Origin: Chloroflexota bacterium
GTDB taxonomy: Bacteria > Chloroflexota > UBA6077
Reading direction: 5' to 3'
DNA: 26,108 bases
Assembly: GCA_021806765.1 (NCBI GenBank)
Contig: JAJZQR010000051.1
Span: forward strand, 1-26,108
How positions within the stretch are numbered: position 1 is the first letter of the stretch; every line of letters begins with the position of its first letter. This document shows, in pieces, positions 14,743 through 22,834 of the stretch. The position numbers were made by a program, and so were the translations under genes. The notes under the pieces are model-generated. The model had not been told where the DNA came from, did not search any database, and saw only the letters and a program-made list of their open reading frames with translations.

Positions 14743-17466
14743 ATGACGACTGTGAATGTGAAACCGCTTCAGAGTACGGTCCGAGATCCGGTGTGCGGGA
14801 TGGACATCGAGGCGAAGAGCGCTCATGCCACCCGCCACCTGAAGGGGGTGGACGTATACCTCTGCTCGGCGGCGTGCGCGGAGAAGTTCGACGCCGCTCC
14901 GGAGAAGTACCTGCCGACGACGCCAGCGAGCGACAGGGCAGATACATCCGTCGGGGTGCCCTCGGCCACGACGGGGGTGTCGGACAGGATCATCGGGCCG
15001 GTGAGCATCGAACTGCCCATCGCCGGCATCGGCCGCTCGGGCGGCCCTGCACTGGAGCAGGCGCTGCTCGGGGTGCCCGGCGTGCTCAACGCGAAGCTGA
15101 ACCCCAGAAGCAGGCGAGCCCGCGTCGAGTACGATCCGGCCGAGGTTACCGTAGGGCAGTTGGTGCAGGCGGTGCGGCGGGGGGGATACGACGCCGGCAG
15201 TGCCTCCTTGCGCCTCAAGGTGCGCGGTCTCTACTGCGCCGAGTGCGTGAGCCGTATCGAGAGCGCTCTGAAGGCCGTGCCGGGCGTGCTGGAGGCCACC
15301 ATGAACGCCGCCACCGAGAAGGTCAGGGTGGATTACCTCCCCAGCACGGTGAAGCTGGAGGCCCTGCTTCGAGCGGCGGAGACGGCCGGGCCCTATCGGG
15401 CCACCCCGGCCACCGAGGCCAGCGAGTCCGGCCTGGACCGAGAGAGCACCGAGCAGGAGCAAGAGTACCGACGCCTGATGCGCAAGTGGTGGTTCGGAGC
15501 TTCCATCGCCGCGCCCACCATGATCTTCTCTTATCCCTACCTGTTTCCGGTCCTGCGGGATCTGCTGCCCCGGGGCAGCGACGGGCTGCGCCTCGTCTGG
15601 ACCCTGATGGGGCTGGCCAGTCTCTCGGTGCTGGCCTACAGCGGCAGCCAGTTCTTCACCGGCATGTGGCAGGGGCTCAAGCACCGTTCCGCCAACATGC
15701 ACACCCTGATCGCCCTGGGTACGGGGGTCGCCTGGCTCTATTCTACGATAGCCCTCCTCTTCCCACAGATCTTCCCCTCCGAGGAGTTCATCGATGTCTA
15801 CTATGACGTGACGGTGGTGGTGACCTCCCTGGTGGTGCTTGGGCTGGCGCTGGAGGTGAAGGCCAAGGGCCGCACCAGCGAGGCCATCAAGAAGCTGATC
15901 GGCCTCCAGGCGAAGACGGCTCGCGTTGTCCGCGACGGGGAAGAGGCAGACATCCCGGTCGAGGAGGTGCTGGTGGGCGATGTGTTGGTCGTTCGACCGG
16001 GGGAGAAGGTGCCGGTGGACGGCGTGGTGCTGGAGGGTCGGTCCTCGGTGGATGAGAGCATGATCACGGGGGAGTCGATCCCGGTGGAGAAGAGGGCCGG
16101 GGACGAGGTGATCGGGGCCACGCTCAACGCCACCGGGAGCTTCAGGTTCCGGGCGACCAAGGTGGGCAAGGACACGGCCCTGGCGAACATCGTCCGGATG
16201 GTCCAGGACGCCCAGGGTTCCAAGGTGCCGATCCAGCGGGTAGTAGATGTGGTCTCCGGCTACTTCACGCCGGCGGTGATGATCCTGGCCGTGATCGGCT
16301 TCGTCGTCTGGTACGTCTTCGGCCCGCCGCCGCACCTTGCCTTCGCCCTGATCGTGGCGGTGACCACCCTGATCATCGCCTGCCCCTGTGCCCTGGGCAT
16401 GGCAACGCCGATGAGCCTGACCACCGGCGTTGGGCTGGGGGCGCAGAACGGCATCCTGATCCGAAGCGGCGAGGCGCTGCAGACCGCCTCCCGCCTGCAG
16501 ACGATAGTGCTGGACAAGACCGGCACCATCACCAGGGGGAAGCCGGAGCTAACCAACGTGGTAGCCGATAACGATTTCCAGGAAGAGGAGATCCTGAGGA
16601 TGGCGGCGGCCGTGGAGCGCAACTCCGAGCACCCGCTGGCCGGTGCCATCGTCGAGGGGGCGAAGGCTCGCGCCCTCGCGCTGCCCGAGATCGCCGACTT
16701 CGCCGCCATTCCGGGCCATGGAGTAGGGGCCGAGGTTGAGGGGCGGAAGCTGCTGCTGGGCAACGCCAGGCTGATGGACGCTCGGGGGATCACCCTGGGC
16801 CGGCTGGAGGCCGAGGCCCTGCGTCTGGCCGACGACGGCAAGACCCCCATGTTCATCGCCATCGACGGGGTCGCGGCCGGCATCATCGCCGTGGCCGATA
16901 CGGTGAAAGAGGACTCCAGTGCGGCCATCGCTACCCTGAAGGCGCTGGGGCTGGAGGTGGTGATGATCACCGGCGACAACCGGCGCACGGCCCAGGCCAT
17001 CGCCCGCCAGGTGGGGATCGACCGGGTGCTGGCTGAGGTGCTGCCCCAGGACAAGGCACACAACGTCCAGAAGCTGCAGCTGGAAGGCAAGAAGGTGGGG
17101 ATGGTGGGGGACGGCATCAACGACGCCCCCGCCCTGGCCCAGTCCGATGTTGGCTTCGCCATTGGCACCGGCACCGGCGTGGCCATCGAGGCCGCGGACG
17201 TGACCCTGATCAGCGGCAGCCTCCGAGGCGTGGTGACTGCCGTGGATATCTCCAAGGCCACCATGGGCAACGTCTGCCAGAACCTTGTGGGAGCCTTCAT
17301 CTACAACGGCCTCGGCATCCCGGTGGCGCTGGGGCTACTCTACCCGTTCACCGGGCTGCTGCTCTCGCCGCTGCTGGCGGCGCTGGCCATGAGCTTCAGC
17401 TCGGTTACCGTGATTAGCAACGCCAACCGGCTCAAGCGCTGGAAGGCGAAGGAGGCGGGAAGATGA
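14743..17466 (+). CDS. copA: copper-exporting P1B-type ATPase with an N-terminal YHS domain
   Basis: 907 residues. Order: a YHS-type domain (about 12-58; DPVCGM with C18, then C41 and C45); a degenerate HMA domain (about 85-155) whose metal loop is GIGRSGG without cysteines; a second HMA domain with C165-A-E-C168; eight membrane helices with the C547-P-C549 transport motif; the TGES actuator motif; phosphorylated D591 in DKTGT; and GDGINDAP. The late-helix motifs FIYNG and [11 protein letters not shown] are those of Cu(I) pumps. It drives copper out of the cytoplasm. ATG 14743 follows CGGAGGA; the frame is open upstream but that part is not conserved. An ATGA overlap couples it to a cupredoxin. 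An activator array lies directly upstream. Confidence 0.95.
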   Translation: MTTVNVKPLQSTVRDPVCGMDIEAKSAHATRHLKGVDVYLCSAACAEKFDAAPEKYLPTTPASDRADTSVGVPSATTGVSDRIIGPVSIELPIAGIGRSGGPALEQALLGVPGVLNAKLNPRSRRARVEYDPAEVTVGQLVQAVRRGGYDAGSASLRLKVRGLYCAECVSRIESALKAVPGVLEATMNAATEKVRVDYLPSTVKLEALLRAAETAGPYRATPATEASESGLDRESTEQEQEYRRLMRKWWFGASIAAPTMIFSYPYLFPVLRDLLPRGSDGLRLVWTLMGLASLSVLAYSGSQFFTGMWQGLKHRSANMHTLIALGTGVAWLYSTIALLFPQIFPSEEFIDVYYDVTVVVTSLVVLGLALEVKAKGRTSEAIKKLIGLQAKTARVVRDGEEADIPVEEVLVGDVLVVRPGEKVPVDGVVLEGRSSVDESMITGESIPVEKRAGDEVIGATLNATGSFRFRATKVGKDTALANIVRMVQDAQGSKVPIQRVVDVVSGYFTPAVMILAVIGFVVWYVFGPPPHLAFALIVAVTTLIIACPCALGMATPMSLTTGVGLGAQNGILIRSGEALQTASRLQTIVLDKTGTITRGKPELTNVVADNDFQEEEILRMAAAVERNSEHPLAGAIVEGAKARALALPEIADFAAIPGHGVGAEVEGRKLLLGNARLMDARGITLGRLEAEALRLADDGKTPMFIAIDGVAAGIIAVADTVKEDSSAAIATLKALGLEVVMITGDNRRTAQAIARQVGIDRVLAEVLPQDKAHNVQKLQLEGKKVGMVGDGINDAPALAQSDVGFAIGTGTGVAIEAADVTLISGSLRGVVTAVDISKATMGNVCQNLVGAFIYNGLGIPVALGLLYPFTGLLLSPLLAALAMSFSSVTVISNANRLKRWKAKEAGR

Positions 17467-17840
17467 CTCCCGATAAACTGCTCGTGATCTTCGGCGGTCT
17501 AGTTGCCGTCATCGGCATAGCCTGGTTCTTCTGGGGACCCCGCAAAGGTGGCTACCGGGCAGCGGTGTCCTCGGGCGGCTACCAGGAGGCGATGGTGCTG
17601 GTCAAGGGAGGCTACACCCCGGACGTGATCGTGGTGCAGCGTGGGAAGCCTGTCCGGCTGAGCTTTCGGAGGGAGGAGACCGCGGCCTGCTCGGAAATGG
17701 TGGTCCTCGGGGACTTCGGCAAGAGTGCGAAGCTCCCGGAGGGCGAGGTCGTGCCGGTGGAGTTCCTGCCGGAGAAGCCTGGCGAGTACGAGTTCGCCTG
17801 CCAAATGGGGATGCTGCGAGGCAAGTTGATCGTGGAGTGA
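17463..17840 (+). CDS. membrane-anchored cupredoxin-like protein
   Basis: 125 residues: one N-terminal membrane helix (about 5-24), then a cupredoxin domain with [22 protein letters not shown]76 in [12 protein letters not shown], and the C-terminal loop [15 protein letters not shown] (C113, M115, M117). The histidine ligands of classical plastocyanins are absent; Cys and Met residues are the likely copper ligands. It overlaps copA by 4 bp (ATGA), so the two are translated together, and it may take copper from the pump outside the membrane. A second protein of the same design is at 24761. Confidence 0.87.
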   Translation: MTPDKLLVIFGGLVAVIGIAWFFWGPRKGGYRAAVSSGGYQEAMVLVKGGYTPDVIVVQRGKPVRLSFRREETAACSEMVVLGDFGKSAKLPEGEVVPVEFLPEKPGEYEFACQMGMLRGKLIVE

Positions 17841-17850
17841 GGCGAATACT

Positions 17851-18504
17851 ATGAGATCGCAATCCTTCGACTATGGCCTGTGGGACCTGGCGATAATCAA
17901 CGCGGCGGTGTTTGCCATCTTCGCCTTCAGCTTCACTCGGCCCCGCACCGCCCGCGACTGGCGCTCCTTTGGAGCGTTCTCCGCCTTCCTGGTGGCGTTG
18001 TTCACCGAGATGTACGGGTTCCCCCTAACCATCTACCTGCTATCGGGCTGGCTCGGCAGCCGCTACCCCGCCCTCGATCTTTTCTCTCACAACAGCGGCC
18101 ACCTGTGGGAGACCCTCCTGGGCTGGGAGGGCAACCCGCACCTCGCCCCGCTGCACCTGCTCGGCGACCTGCAGATCGCCGGAGGCTTCCTACTGCTCGC
18201 CTCCGCCTGGAAGGTGCTCTACAGGGCCCAGAAGGCAGGCACCCTCGCCACGACCGGCCTCTACGCCCACGTGCGGCACCCGCAGTATGGCGCCTTCATC
18301 CTCATCATGCTCGGGTTTCTGCTTGAGTGGCCGACGCTGCTCACCCTGGCCATGTTCCCGGTACTGCTGACCATGTACGTCCGCCTGGCTAGGCGGGAGG
18401 AACGGGAGGTTCTGGCGGAGTTCGGGGACGGCTACGCGCGATATGCCGTGGCCACACCCGCCTTCTTCCCGCGTCTGGCTCGCACGATGGCGAGAAGAAC
18501 GTGA
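17851..18504 (+). CDS. isoprenylcysteine carboxyl methyltransferase-like membrane protein
   Basis: 217 residues, largely hydrophobic with about five helices. The segment GLYAHVRHPQYGAFILIMLGF is the signature of the ICMT/phospholipid methyltransferase-like superfamily, in which RHPxY contributes to cofactor binding. The C-terminus (LARREEREVLAEFGDGYARY) is also typical. The substrate in bacteria is mostly unknown. It starts 10 bp after the cupredoxin and is probably the last gene of the copA operon. ATG 17851 has GAGGCGA shortly upstream. Confidence 0.82.
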   Translation: MRSQSFDYGLWDLAIINAAVFAIFAFSFTRPRTARDWRSFGAFSAFLVALFTEMYGFPLTIYLLSGWLGSRYPALDLFSHNSGHLWETLLGWEGNPHLAPLHLLGDLQIAGGFLLLASAWKVLYRAQKAGTLATTGLYAHVRHPQYGAFILIMLGFLLEWPTLLTLAMFPVLLTMYVRLARREEREVLAEFGDGYARYAVATPAFFPRLARTMARRT

Positions 18505-18541
18505 ATCCCCTCCCCGGTAGGCGAGATCAACCGCTTGCGCT

Positions 18542-18561
18542 ATACTACGCTTACGTCGTAG
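18542..18561 (+). promoter_or_regulatory. BlaI/CopY-type operator upstream of its own repressor gene
   Basis: ATACTAC, six bases, then GTCGTAG: a dyad matching the site at 19957-19976 in 13 of 14 fixed positions with the same 6-bp spacer. It overlaps TATACT (18541-18546), a -10-like box, so a bound repressor would block transcription of the repressor-protease pair. Confidence 0.65.
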
Positions 18562-18582
18562 GCAACGTCCGCTGGAGGGTGC

Positions 18583-19017
18583 GTGAAGCGCGGGCTCTAT
18601 CGCAAGGCTACCTTCCCGCCTGCTCCCCAGGTCGAGAAGCTGCTGGGGGAGCTCGAGGCGCGGGTCATGGGCGTCCTGTGGGAGGGCGGCGCAACGACCG
18701 TTCGGGACGTTCTGGCCGCGGTGAACCAGAAGCGGCAGCGTCCGGTCGCCTATACCACCGTGATGACGGTGATGTCGCGGCTGGCAGACAAGGGGCTGCT
18801 AAGACGTCGCCTCGTCGGCAAGACCCACCATTACGAGCCTGCCCAGAGCAGGGAGCAGTTCCTCCGCGAGTCCTCGCGGGAGGTGGTCAGCGCCCTGGTG
18901 GCCGATTTCGGCGAGGTGGCCATCGTCCAGTTCCTCGAGCAGATCGAGCTCCTCGATCCCGCGAGGATCGAGCGGCTCAGGCGTCTCGCCCGGGGGGAGG
19001 ATGATGCCGAGCCCTAA
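18583..19017 (+). CDS. BlaI/MecI/CopY-family transcriptional repressor
   Basis: 144 residues with a winged-helix domain: LGELEARVMGVLWEGGATTVRDVLAAV, then RPVAYTTVMTVMSRLADKGLLRRRLVGKTHHYEPA, the typical recognition helix and wing. A C-terminal dimerisation helix follows. Family members repress beta-lactamase or copper genes and are released by proteolysis through an M56 partner or by metal. GTG 18583 has GGAGG 4 nt upstream. The M56 protease overlaps its end by 17 bp. Two matching dyads (18542, 19957) define the likely targets: itself and the ccdA-resA-ccmH operon. Confidence 0.92.
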   Translation: MKRGLYRKATFPPAPQVEKLLGELEARVMGVLWEGGATTVRDVLAAVNQKRQRPVAYTTVMTVMSRLADKGLLRRRLVGKTHHYEPAQSREQFLRESSREVVSALVADFGEVAIVQFLEQIELLDPARIERLRRLARGEDDAEP

Positions 19018-19930
19018 TCGAGCTTTTTGGTCCTTTCTGGCGGTCGCGGCTCTGGGCGTCTTGCTCCTGGGTGGGGGTATCGTCCGGATATTGCTCACCG
19101 GAGCAGGGCCGGCTGGCGCCGATGCCGACGGGGTGAACGTATGGTGCCTTCTGGTGCCTACCGCGAAGGATGCTGCCCCGCATCTCCTGACCTACCTCTT
19201 CCTGGCGCCCGCGATCCTCGGCTCCCTGGCCGGCCTCGGGTCGGCTATCGGCCAGGGTCGCAGGAGCAGTCTCTTCGGCTCTCGCCTGCGAGCCCACCAG
19301 ACAGACCGAGATTGGCCGAAAGTCAGCCGATCGGCCACCAAGCTGGGGATCGCGTCTCGGGTCGTCCTGGTGAGCTCTGCCGATCCCTATGCCTTCTGCT
19401 ATGGGCTGCTGCGGCCGCGGATCTGCGTGACCACGGCGCTCGTTCGGCGCCTCACGCAGCTCGAGCTGGAGGCGGTACTGCTCCACGAGAGGTACCACCT
19501 GGAGCAGCGTGACCCGTTGAAGGTGGCGGTGGGCAGGGTTGTGATCACCGGCCTGTTCTTTCTGCCGGTGCTGAAGGGACTCTTCGACCGATACCTACTC
19601 GCCAAAGAGCTTGCCGCCGATGACCAGGCCGTCAGGGGACAGGGAGGGCGGCGGAGCTTGGCCTCGGCGCTGGAGAAGCTGCTGAACCTTGATGGAAGCG
19701 CCTCCCCCGACCTGATGCGAGGCGCTGCGGGGGTCGGTCTGATCAACCACAGGATAGACCACCTGCTCGGCGATGGGACCGGCTCCTGGGGTGAACCCAC
19801 CCTGCCGGCCGTCGGAGCCAGCCTCCTGGTGCTGGCTCTGGGCACGGTCCTTCTGGTTGCGCCTCCAGTCGCGCTGCACACCCTCGGCCTCTCCGATTTC
19901 GGCAGTCACGGTTGGTGTCACGTCGCGTAG
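19001..19930 (+). CDS. M56-family (BlaR1/MecR1-like) membrane metalloprotease
   Basis: 309 residues. Hydrophobic helices near 7-28 and 55-80, the zinc motif H162-E-R-Y-H166 in LEAVLLHERYHLEQRDP, then a downstream membrane helix, the LLAKELAADDQAVRG segment typical of M56 proteins, and a final helix. No penicillin-binding sensor domain is present, so the signal is not obviously a beta-lactam. It overlaps the repressor gene, GGGGAGG lies before the ATG, and it presumably inactivates that repressor. Confidence 0.9.
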   Translation: MMPSPNRAFWSFLAVAALGVLLLGGGIVRILLTGAGPAGADADGVNVWCLLVPTAKDAAPHLLTYLFLAPAILGSLAGLGSAIGQGRRSSLFGSRLRAHQTDRDWPKVSRSATKLGIASRVVLVSSADPYAFCYGLLRPRICVTTALVRRLTQLELEAVLLHERYHLEQRDPLKVAVGRVVITGLFFLPVLKGLFDRYLLAKELAADDQAVRGQGGRRSLASALEKLLNLDGSASPDLMRGAAGVGLINHRIDHLLGDGTGSWGEPTLPAVGASLLVLALGTVLLVAPPVALHTLGLSDFGSHGWCHVA

Positions 19931-19956
19931 AAAGGGCTGGACAGCAACCGCCACAC

Positions 19957-19976
19957 ATACTACACTGGCGTAGTAG
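19957..19976 (+). promoter_or_regulatory. second BlaI-type operator, before the CcdA-like/ResA/CcmH operon
   Basis: ATACTAC, six bases (ACTGGC), then GTAGTAG; the core TACTAC-N6-GTAGTA is a perfect dyad. It shares sequence and spacer with the site at 18542 and lies 32 bp before the start of the CcdA-like gene. Confidence 0.7.
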
Positions 19977-20007
19977 ATTTGACCGGCAGGCCGAGATCGG
20001 GGTTCCC

Positions 20008-20760
20008 ATGTCCGACTACTACGTCTTTCTCAGCTCTCTCATCAATCTGGTGAGCGACCCTTTGAGGTCTCTGGATGCCCGCGTCGGCATCCCCGTCGTG
20101 ACCGCGCTGCTCCTGGGGCTGATCGGTTCCGCCAGCCCCTGCCAACTGACCACCAACGTGACCGCCCTCGCCTTCGTCTCTCGAGAGGCGACCAGCCCTC
20201 GCCGCGTTGTGGCTTCGGCCCTGGCCTACCTGCTGGGCAAGGTCGCCGTCTACAGCGTGCTGGGCGTCCTCATCGTCGTGGCCGGGCTCGAGCTCTCCAG
20301 GGTCGCGGTCCCGGTCGCGGTTGCCGTCCGAAAGGCCATGGGGCCGCTGCTCGTACTCGTCGGGCTCGTGATGTTGGGCGTGCTGAAGCTGAACTTCTCT
20401 CTTGGCCAGGGGCTGAGCGAGCGGCTGGAACTGAGCGCCAGGAGGGCGGGATCCGCAAACCCCTTCCTGCTCGGCGTGGCTTTCGCCTTCGCCTTCTGCC
20501 CCACCCTCTTCTGGCTGTTCTTCGGGCTCCTGGTGCCGCTGAGCCTGTCCTCTCGCGAGGGTCTGCTCTATCCAGGGGTCTTCGCTCTGGGGACCACCCT
20601 TCCGCTGCTGACTTTCGCAGGTCTGGTTGCCCTGGGAACTCGGAACGCGGGTAAGTACGTCCGCCAGATGAAACAGTTCGATCCCTACCTCAGGCGAGCC
20701 GTCGGCGTCGTCTTCATCCTTGCCGGCATCAACGAGACGGTGATCTACTGGCTCTGGTAG
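20008..20760 (+). CDS. CcdA/DsbD-type thiol-disulfide membrane protein (TauE/SafE-annotated type)
   Basis: 250 residues, six predicted helices. Cysteines sit in GSASPCQLTTN (C45) in the first core helix and FAFCPTLFWLFFG (C164) in the fourth, the symmetric pair of CcdA/DsbD-beta transporters that carry reducing equivalents outward. Such proteins are often labelled cytochrome c biogenesis or sulfite exporter proteins. ATG 20008 is the first good start; the open frame reaches back into the M56 gene without conserved sequence. It is the first gene after a BlaI-type operator and is followed by a broken TlpA-like gene. Confidence 0.85.
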   Translation: MSDYYVFLSSLINLVSDPLRSLDARVGIPVVTALLLGLIGSASPCQLTTNVTALAFVSREATSPRRVVASALAYLLGKVAVYSVLGVLIVVAGLELSRVAVPVAVAVRKAMGPLLVLVGLVMLGVLKLNFSLGQGLSERLELSARRAGSANPFLLGVAFAFAFCPTLFWLFFGLLVPLSLSSREGLLYPGVFALGTTLPLLTFAGLVALGTRNAGKYVRQMKQFDPYLRRAVGVVFILAGINETVIYWLW

Positions 20761-21012
20761 GCGGTTTCGCTCTGGAAAGGCACTGCCAATGGACTCTGGA
20801 CAAAACGCATCCGGTGGTTGGAGGAAGCCAAGGAGTTCGGCATCACCTACGCCAACGGCCAGGACACCACCGACGAGATTGCCATGAGCTACGGCATTAG
20901 CGGCATTCCCACCACCTTCTTCATCACCGGGGAGGGGAAGGTGGCCCGACGCTGGACAGGCGGCCTCGGGGAGGAGCAGCTGGCGGCCTTCATCGAGGGG
21001 TTGCTCCAGTGA
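20761..21012 (+). pseudogene. C-terminal remnant of a TlpA/ResA-like thioredoxin
   Basis: The frame opens straight after the previous stop. From about 20818 it encodes EEAKEFGITYANGQDTTDEI, then AMSYGISGIPTTFFITGEGK and VARRWTGGLGEEQLAAFIEG. This is the last 60 or so residues of a TlpA-like thioredoxin, with the cis-Pro loop (GIPTTF). The part with the WCxxC active site is missing and cannot fit in the 58 bp upstream. The only start is a TTG at 20818. It aligns with the second half of the intact protein at 21752. It overlaps the next gene by 4 bp. Probably a decayed duplicate. Confidence 0.75.
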
Positions 21013-21743
21013 GCGATCTGGTCCCGCAGGTGGGGTGGCTCGTCGCCTTCGGCGCCGGCGTGGTCTCCTTTCTCTCGCCGTGCGTAGCCCCGCTGGTGCC
21101 AGGCTACCTCTCCTACGTCTCGGGCGTTTCGGTGCAGGACCTAGCCCAGCAGCGGCCCGGCCAGAGCCGGCGCCTCCTGCTCTCCTGCTTGCTCTTCGTG
21201 CTGGGGTTCTCGCTGGTCTTCGTCCTGCTGGGCGCCTCGGCGTCGCTTCTAGGCGGGCTGATCGAGGAGTACCGCCGCCCGCTCAACCGGGTGGCGGGAG
21301 GCGTGATGGTTCTGATGGGGCTGTTCGTCATGGGCATCTTCCGGCTGCCCATGCTCTACCAGGAGAGGCGTTTTCACCCGGCCGGAGGATCCTTCGGCCA
21401 GGGCGGCACGATCCTCCTGGGCATGGCCTTCGGCTTCGGCTGGACTCCGTGCGTGGGACCCGTTCTGGCCTCGATCCTCTTCTACGCTGGCGCGGCGGGA
21501 ACCGCCGGTCAGGGCGCCCTGCTGCTCCTAGCCTACTCGTTGGGAATGGGGGTCCCTTTCGTGTTGGCGGGCCTGGCCTTCAGCCGGGCGATGGGCGCTC
21601 TGGGTTGGGTCAAGCGCCATTACCGAACCATCAACGCGGTGAGTGGTGGCCTTCTGGTGGCGGTCGGGGTTCTCTTCCTGACCGATCGTTTCTTCTACTT
21701 CAGCATTCTGGCCCAGAGGCTCTACTACACGCTGTTCTATTGA
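21009..21743 (+). CDS. ccdA: cytochrome c biogenesis protein CcdA
   Basis: 244 residues, six helices. FLSPCVAPLVPGYLSYVSG (C25) and FGFGWTPCVGPVLASI (C148) are the twin cysteine helices of CcdA. It moves reducing power from cytoplasmic thioredoxin to extracytoplasmic thiol proteins for haem attachment to apocytochrome c. GTG 21009 overlaps the stop of the remnant before it, and resA follows 8 bp later. Confidence 0.95.
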   Translation: MSDLVPQVGWLVAFGAGVVSFLSPCVAPLVPGYLSYVSGVSVQDLAQQRPGQSRRLLLSCLLFVLGFSLVFVLLGASASLLGGLIEEYRRPLNRVAGGVMVLMGLFVMGIFRLPMLYQERRFHPAGGSFGQGGTILLGMAFGFGWTPCVGPVLASILFYAGAAGTAGQGALLLLAYSLGMGVPFVLAGLAFSRAMGALGWVKRHYRTINAVSGGLLVAVGVLFLTDRFFYFSILAQRLYYTLFY

Positions 21744-21751
21744 GGTGACAG

Positions 21752-22279
21752 GTGAGGAAGTCGACTATCGGCGTGCTTTTCGGGGTGGCGGGACTGCTGG
21801 TCCTGTTGGGCTACGGCGCGGTCAGCAGAGACCCGGCCGTCCAGGCCGAACCCGCAGCTTTGCGTTCCGGCCGGCCGGCCTCCGATTTCTCCATTCAGCT
21901 CTTCTCCGGTGGCACCTTCAGCCTTGCGGAGCAGCGCGGTAAGGTCGTCCTCGTAAACTTCTGGGCTTCCTGGTGCCCCCCTTGCCGGGAGGAGGCCCCG
22001 GTTCTCGAGAGAGCCTGGCGAGCATATAAGGATAAGGGGGTTGTTCTGGTAGGGGTGGACGTTTGGGATACCGAGGCGGACGCTCGCGCTTTCATGAAGG
22101 AGTTCGGCATCACCTACCCCAACGGCCCGGACCCGAACGGGGAGATCGCCATCGAATACGGGTTGACTGGAGTTCCCGAGACGTGGTTCATCGATAGAGA
22201 AGGGAGACTCGTGCGGCGATGGACCGGAGCGCTGACGGACCGACAGATCTCGACCTTCATCGAGGAGGCGAGACGGTGA
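21752..22279 (+). CDS. resA: ResA/CcmG-like extracytoplasmic thioredoxin
   Basis: 175 residues: membrane anchor (about 5-23), then a TlpA-type thioredoxin domain with NFWASWCPPCREEAP (C75, C78), the inserted DVWDTEADARAFMKEFG helix and cis-Pro loop TGVPETWFI. It reduces the haem-binding cysteines of apocytochrome c and is itself reduced by CcdA, encoded just upstream. GTG 21752 follows GAGGTGA. Its C-terminal half closely resembles the remnant at 20818-21012, including a 21-base stretch (AAGGAGTTCGGCATCACCTA plus one base) that is nearly identical. The gene overlaps ccmH by 4 bp. Confidence 0.93.
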   Translation: MRKSTIGVLFGVAGLLVLLGYGAVSRDPAVQAEPAALRSGRPASDFSIQLFSGGTFSLAEQRGKVVLVNFWASWCPPCREEAPVLERAWRAYKDKGVVLVGVDVWDTEADARAFMKEFGITYPNGPDPNGEIAIEYGLTGVPETWFIDREGRLVRRWTGALTDRQISTFIEEARR

Positions 22280-22779
22280 CCGCCTACAGGTGTTGGAGAG
22301 CTCTTGTCGTGGTGTCGCTCGTGCTGGTTCTCGGCCTTACCTCGGTAACCGTGGCACAGACCGCTCGCGACTCCGAGGCTCGCGAGATCGCCGGTGCCCT
22401 CAACTGCCCGGTGTGCCAGGGTCGGTCGGTAGCAGATTCACCAGCCCCTCTCGCCCAGGAAATGCGGGCTCTTATCGAGAAGAAACTGGAGCAGGGGGCG
22501 TCGCGGGATGAGATCCTGCAGTACTTTGTCGACCGCTACGGCGAAGGGATCCTTCGTGATCCGCCAGGGCGGGGCTTCAATCTGGTTCTCTGGTGGCTTC
22601 CAGTGCTCGGCCTTCTGGTGGGCGCCGGTGTGCTGGCGCGTATTCTCCTGAGTTGGAGAACTGGCCGCTCCCGCTCCGACCGTATGCTCGACGAGATCGC
22701 GGAACTCGCCGACCTGTCCGAGGAGGATCTGTCCAGATACGAGCGACAACTGGAGCAAGATCTCGGAGGGCGACCCTAG
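22276..22779 (+). CDS. ccmH: cytochrome c biogenesis protein CcmH
   Basis: 167 residues: signal or anchor helix (about 8-27), the redox motif ALNCPVCQGRSVADSPAP (C44, C47), a helical region, and a C-terminal membrane helix (about 103-123) followed by a charged cytoplasmic tail. It takes part in the thiol chemistry of apocytochrome c before haem ligation. GTG 22276 overlaps the resA stop (GTGA). No CcmF or CcsB haem lyase is visible in the window, so the ligase must lie elsewhere. Confidence 0.93.
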   Translation: MTAYRCWRALVVVSLVLVLGLTSVTVAQTARDSEAREIAGALNCPVCQGRSVADSPAPLAQEMRALIEKKLEQGASRDEILQYFVDRYGEGILRDPPGRGFNLVLWWLPVLGLLVGAGVLARILLSWRTGRSRSDRMLDEIAELADLSEEDLSRYERQLEQDLGGRP

Positions 22780-22834
22780 GACACCTCCGGGAGAACCGAG
22801 GGCGCGAAGAGATGCGAACAAGGAAGTGGCTGAA

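Noticed and set aside
14674..16335. 553-residue minus-strand open frame opposite copA
   Set aside because: Low-complexity His/Arg/Gly-rich translation, typical of a shadow frame in GC-rich DNA; copA is unambiguous on the other strand.
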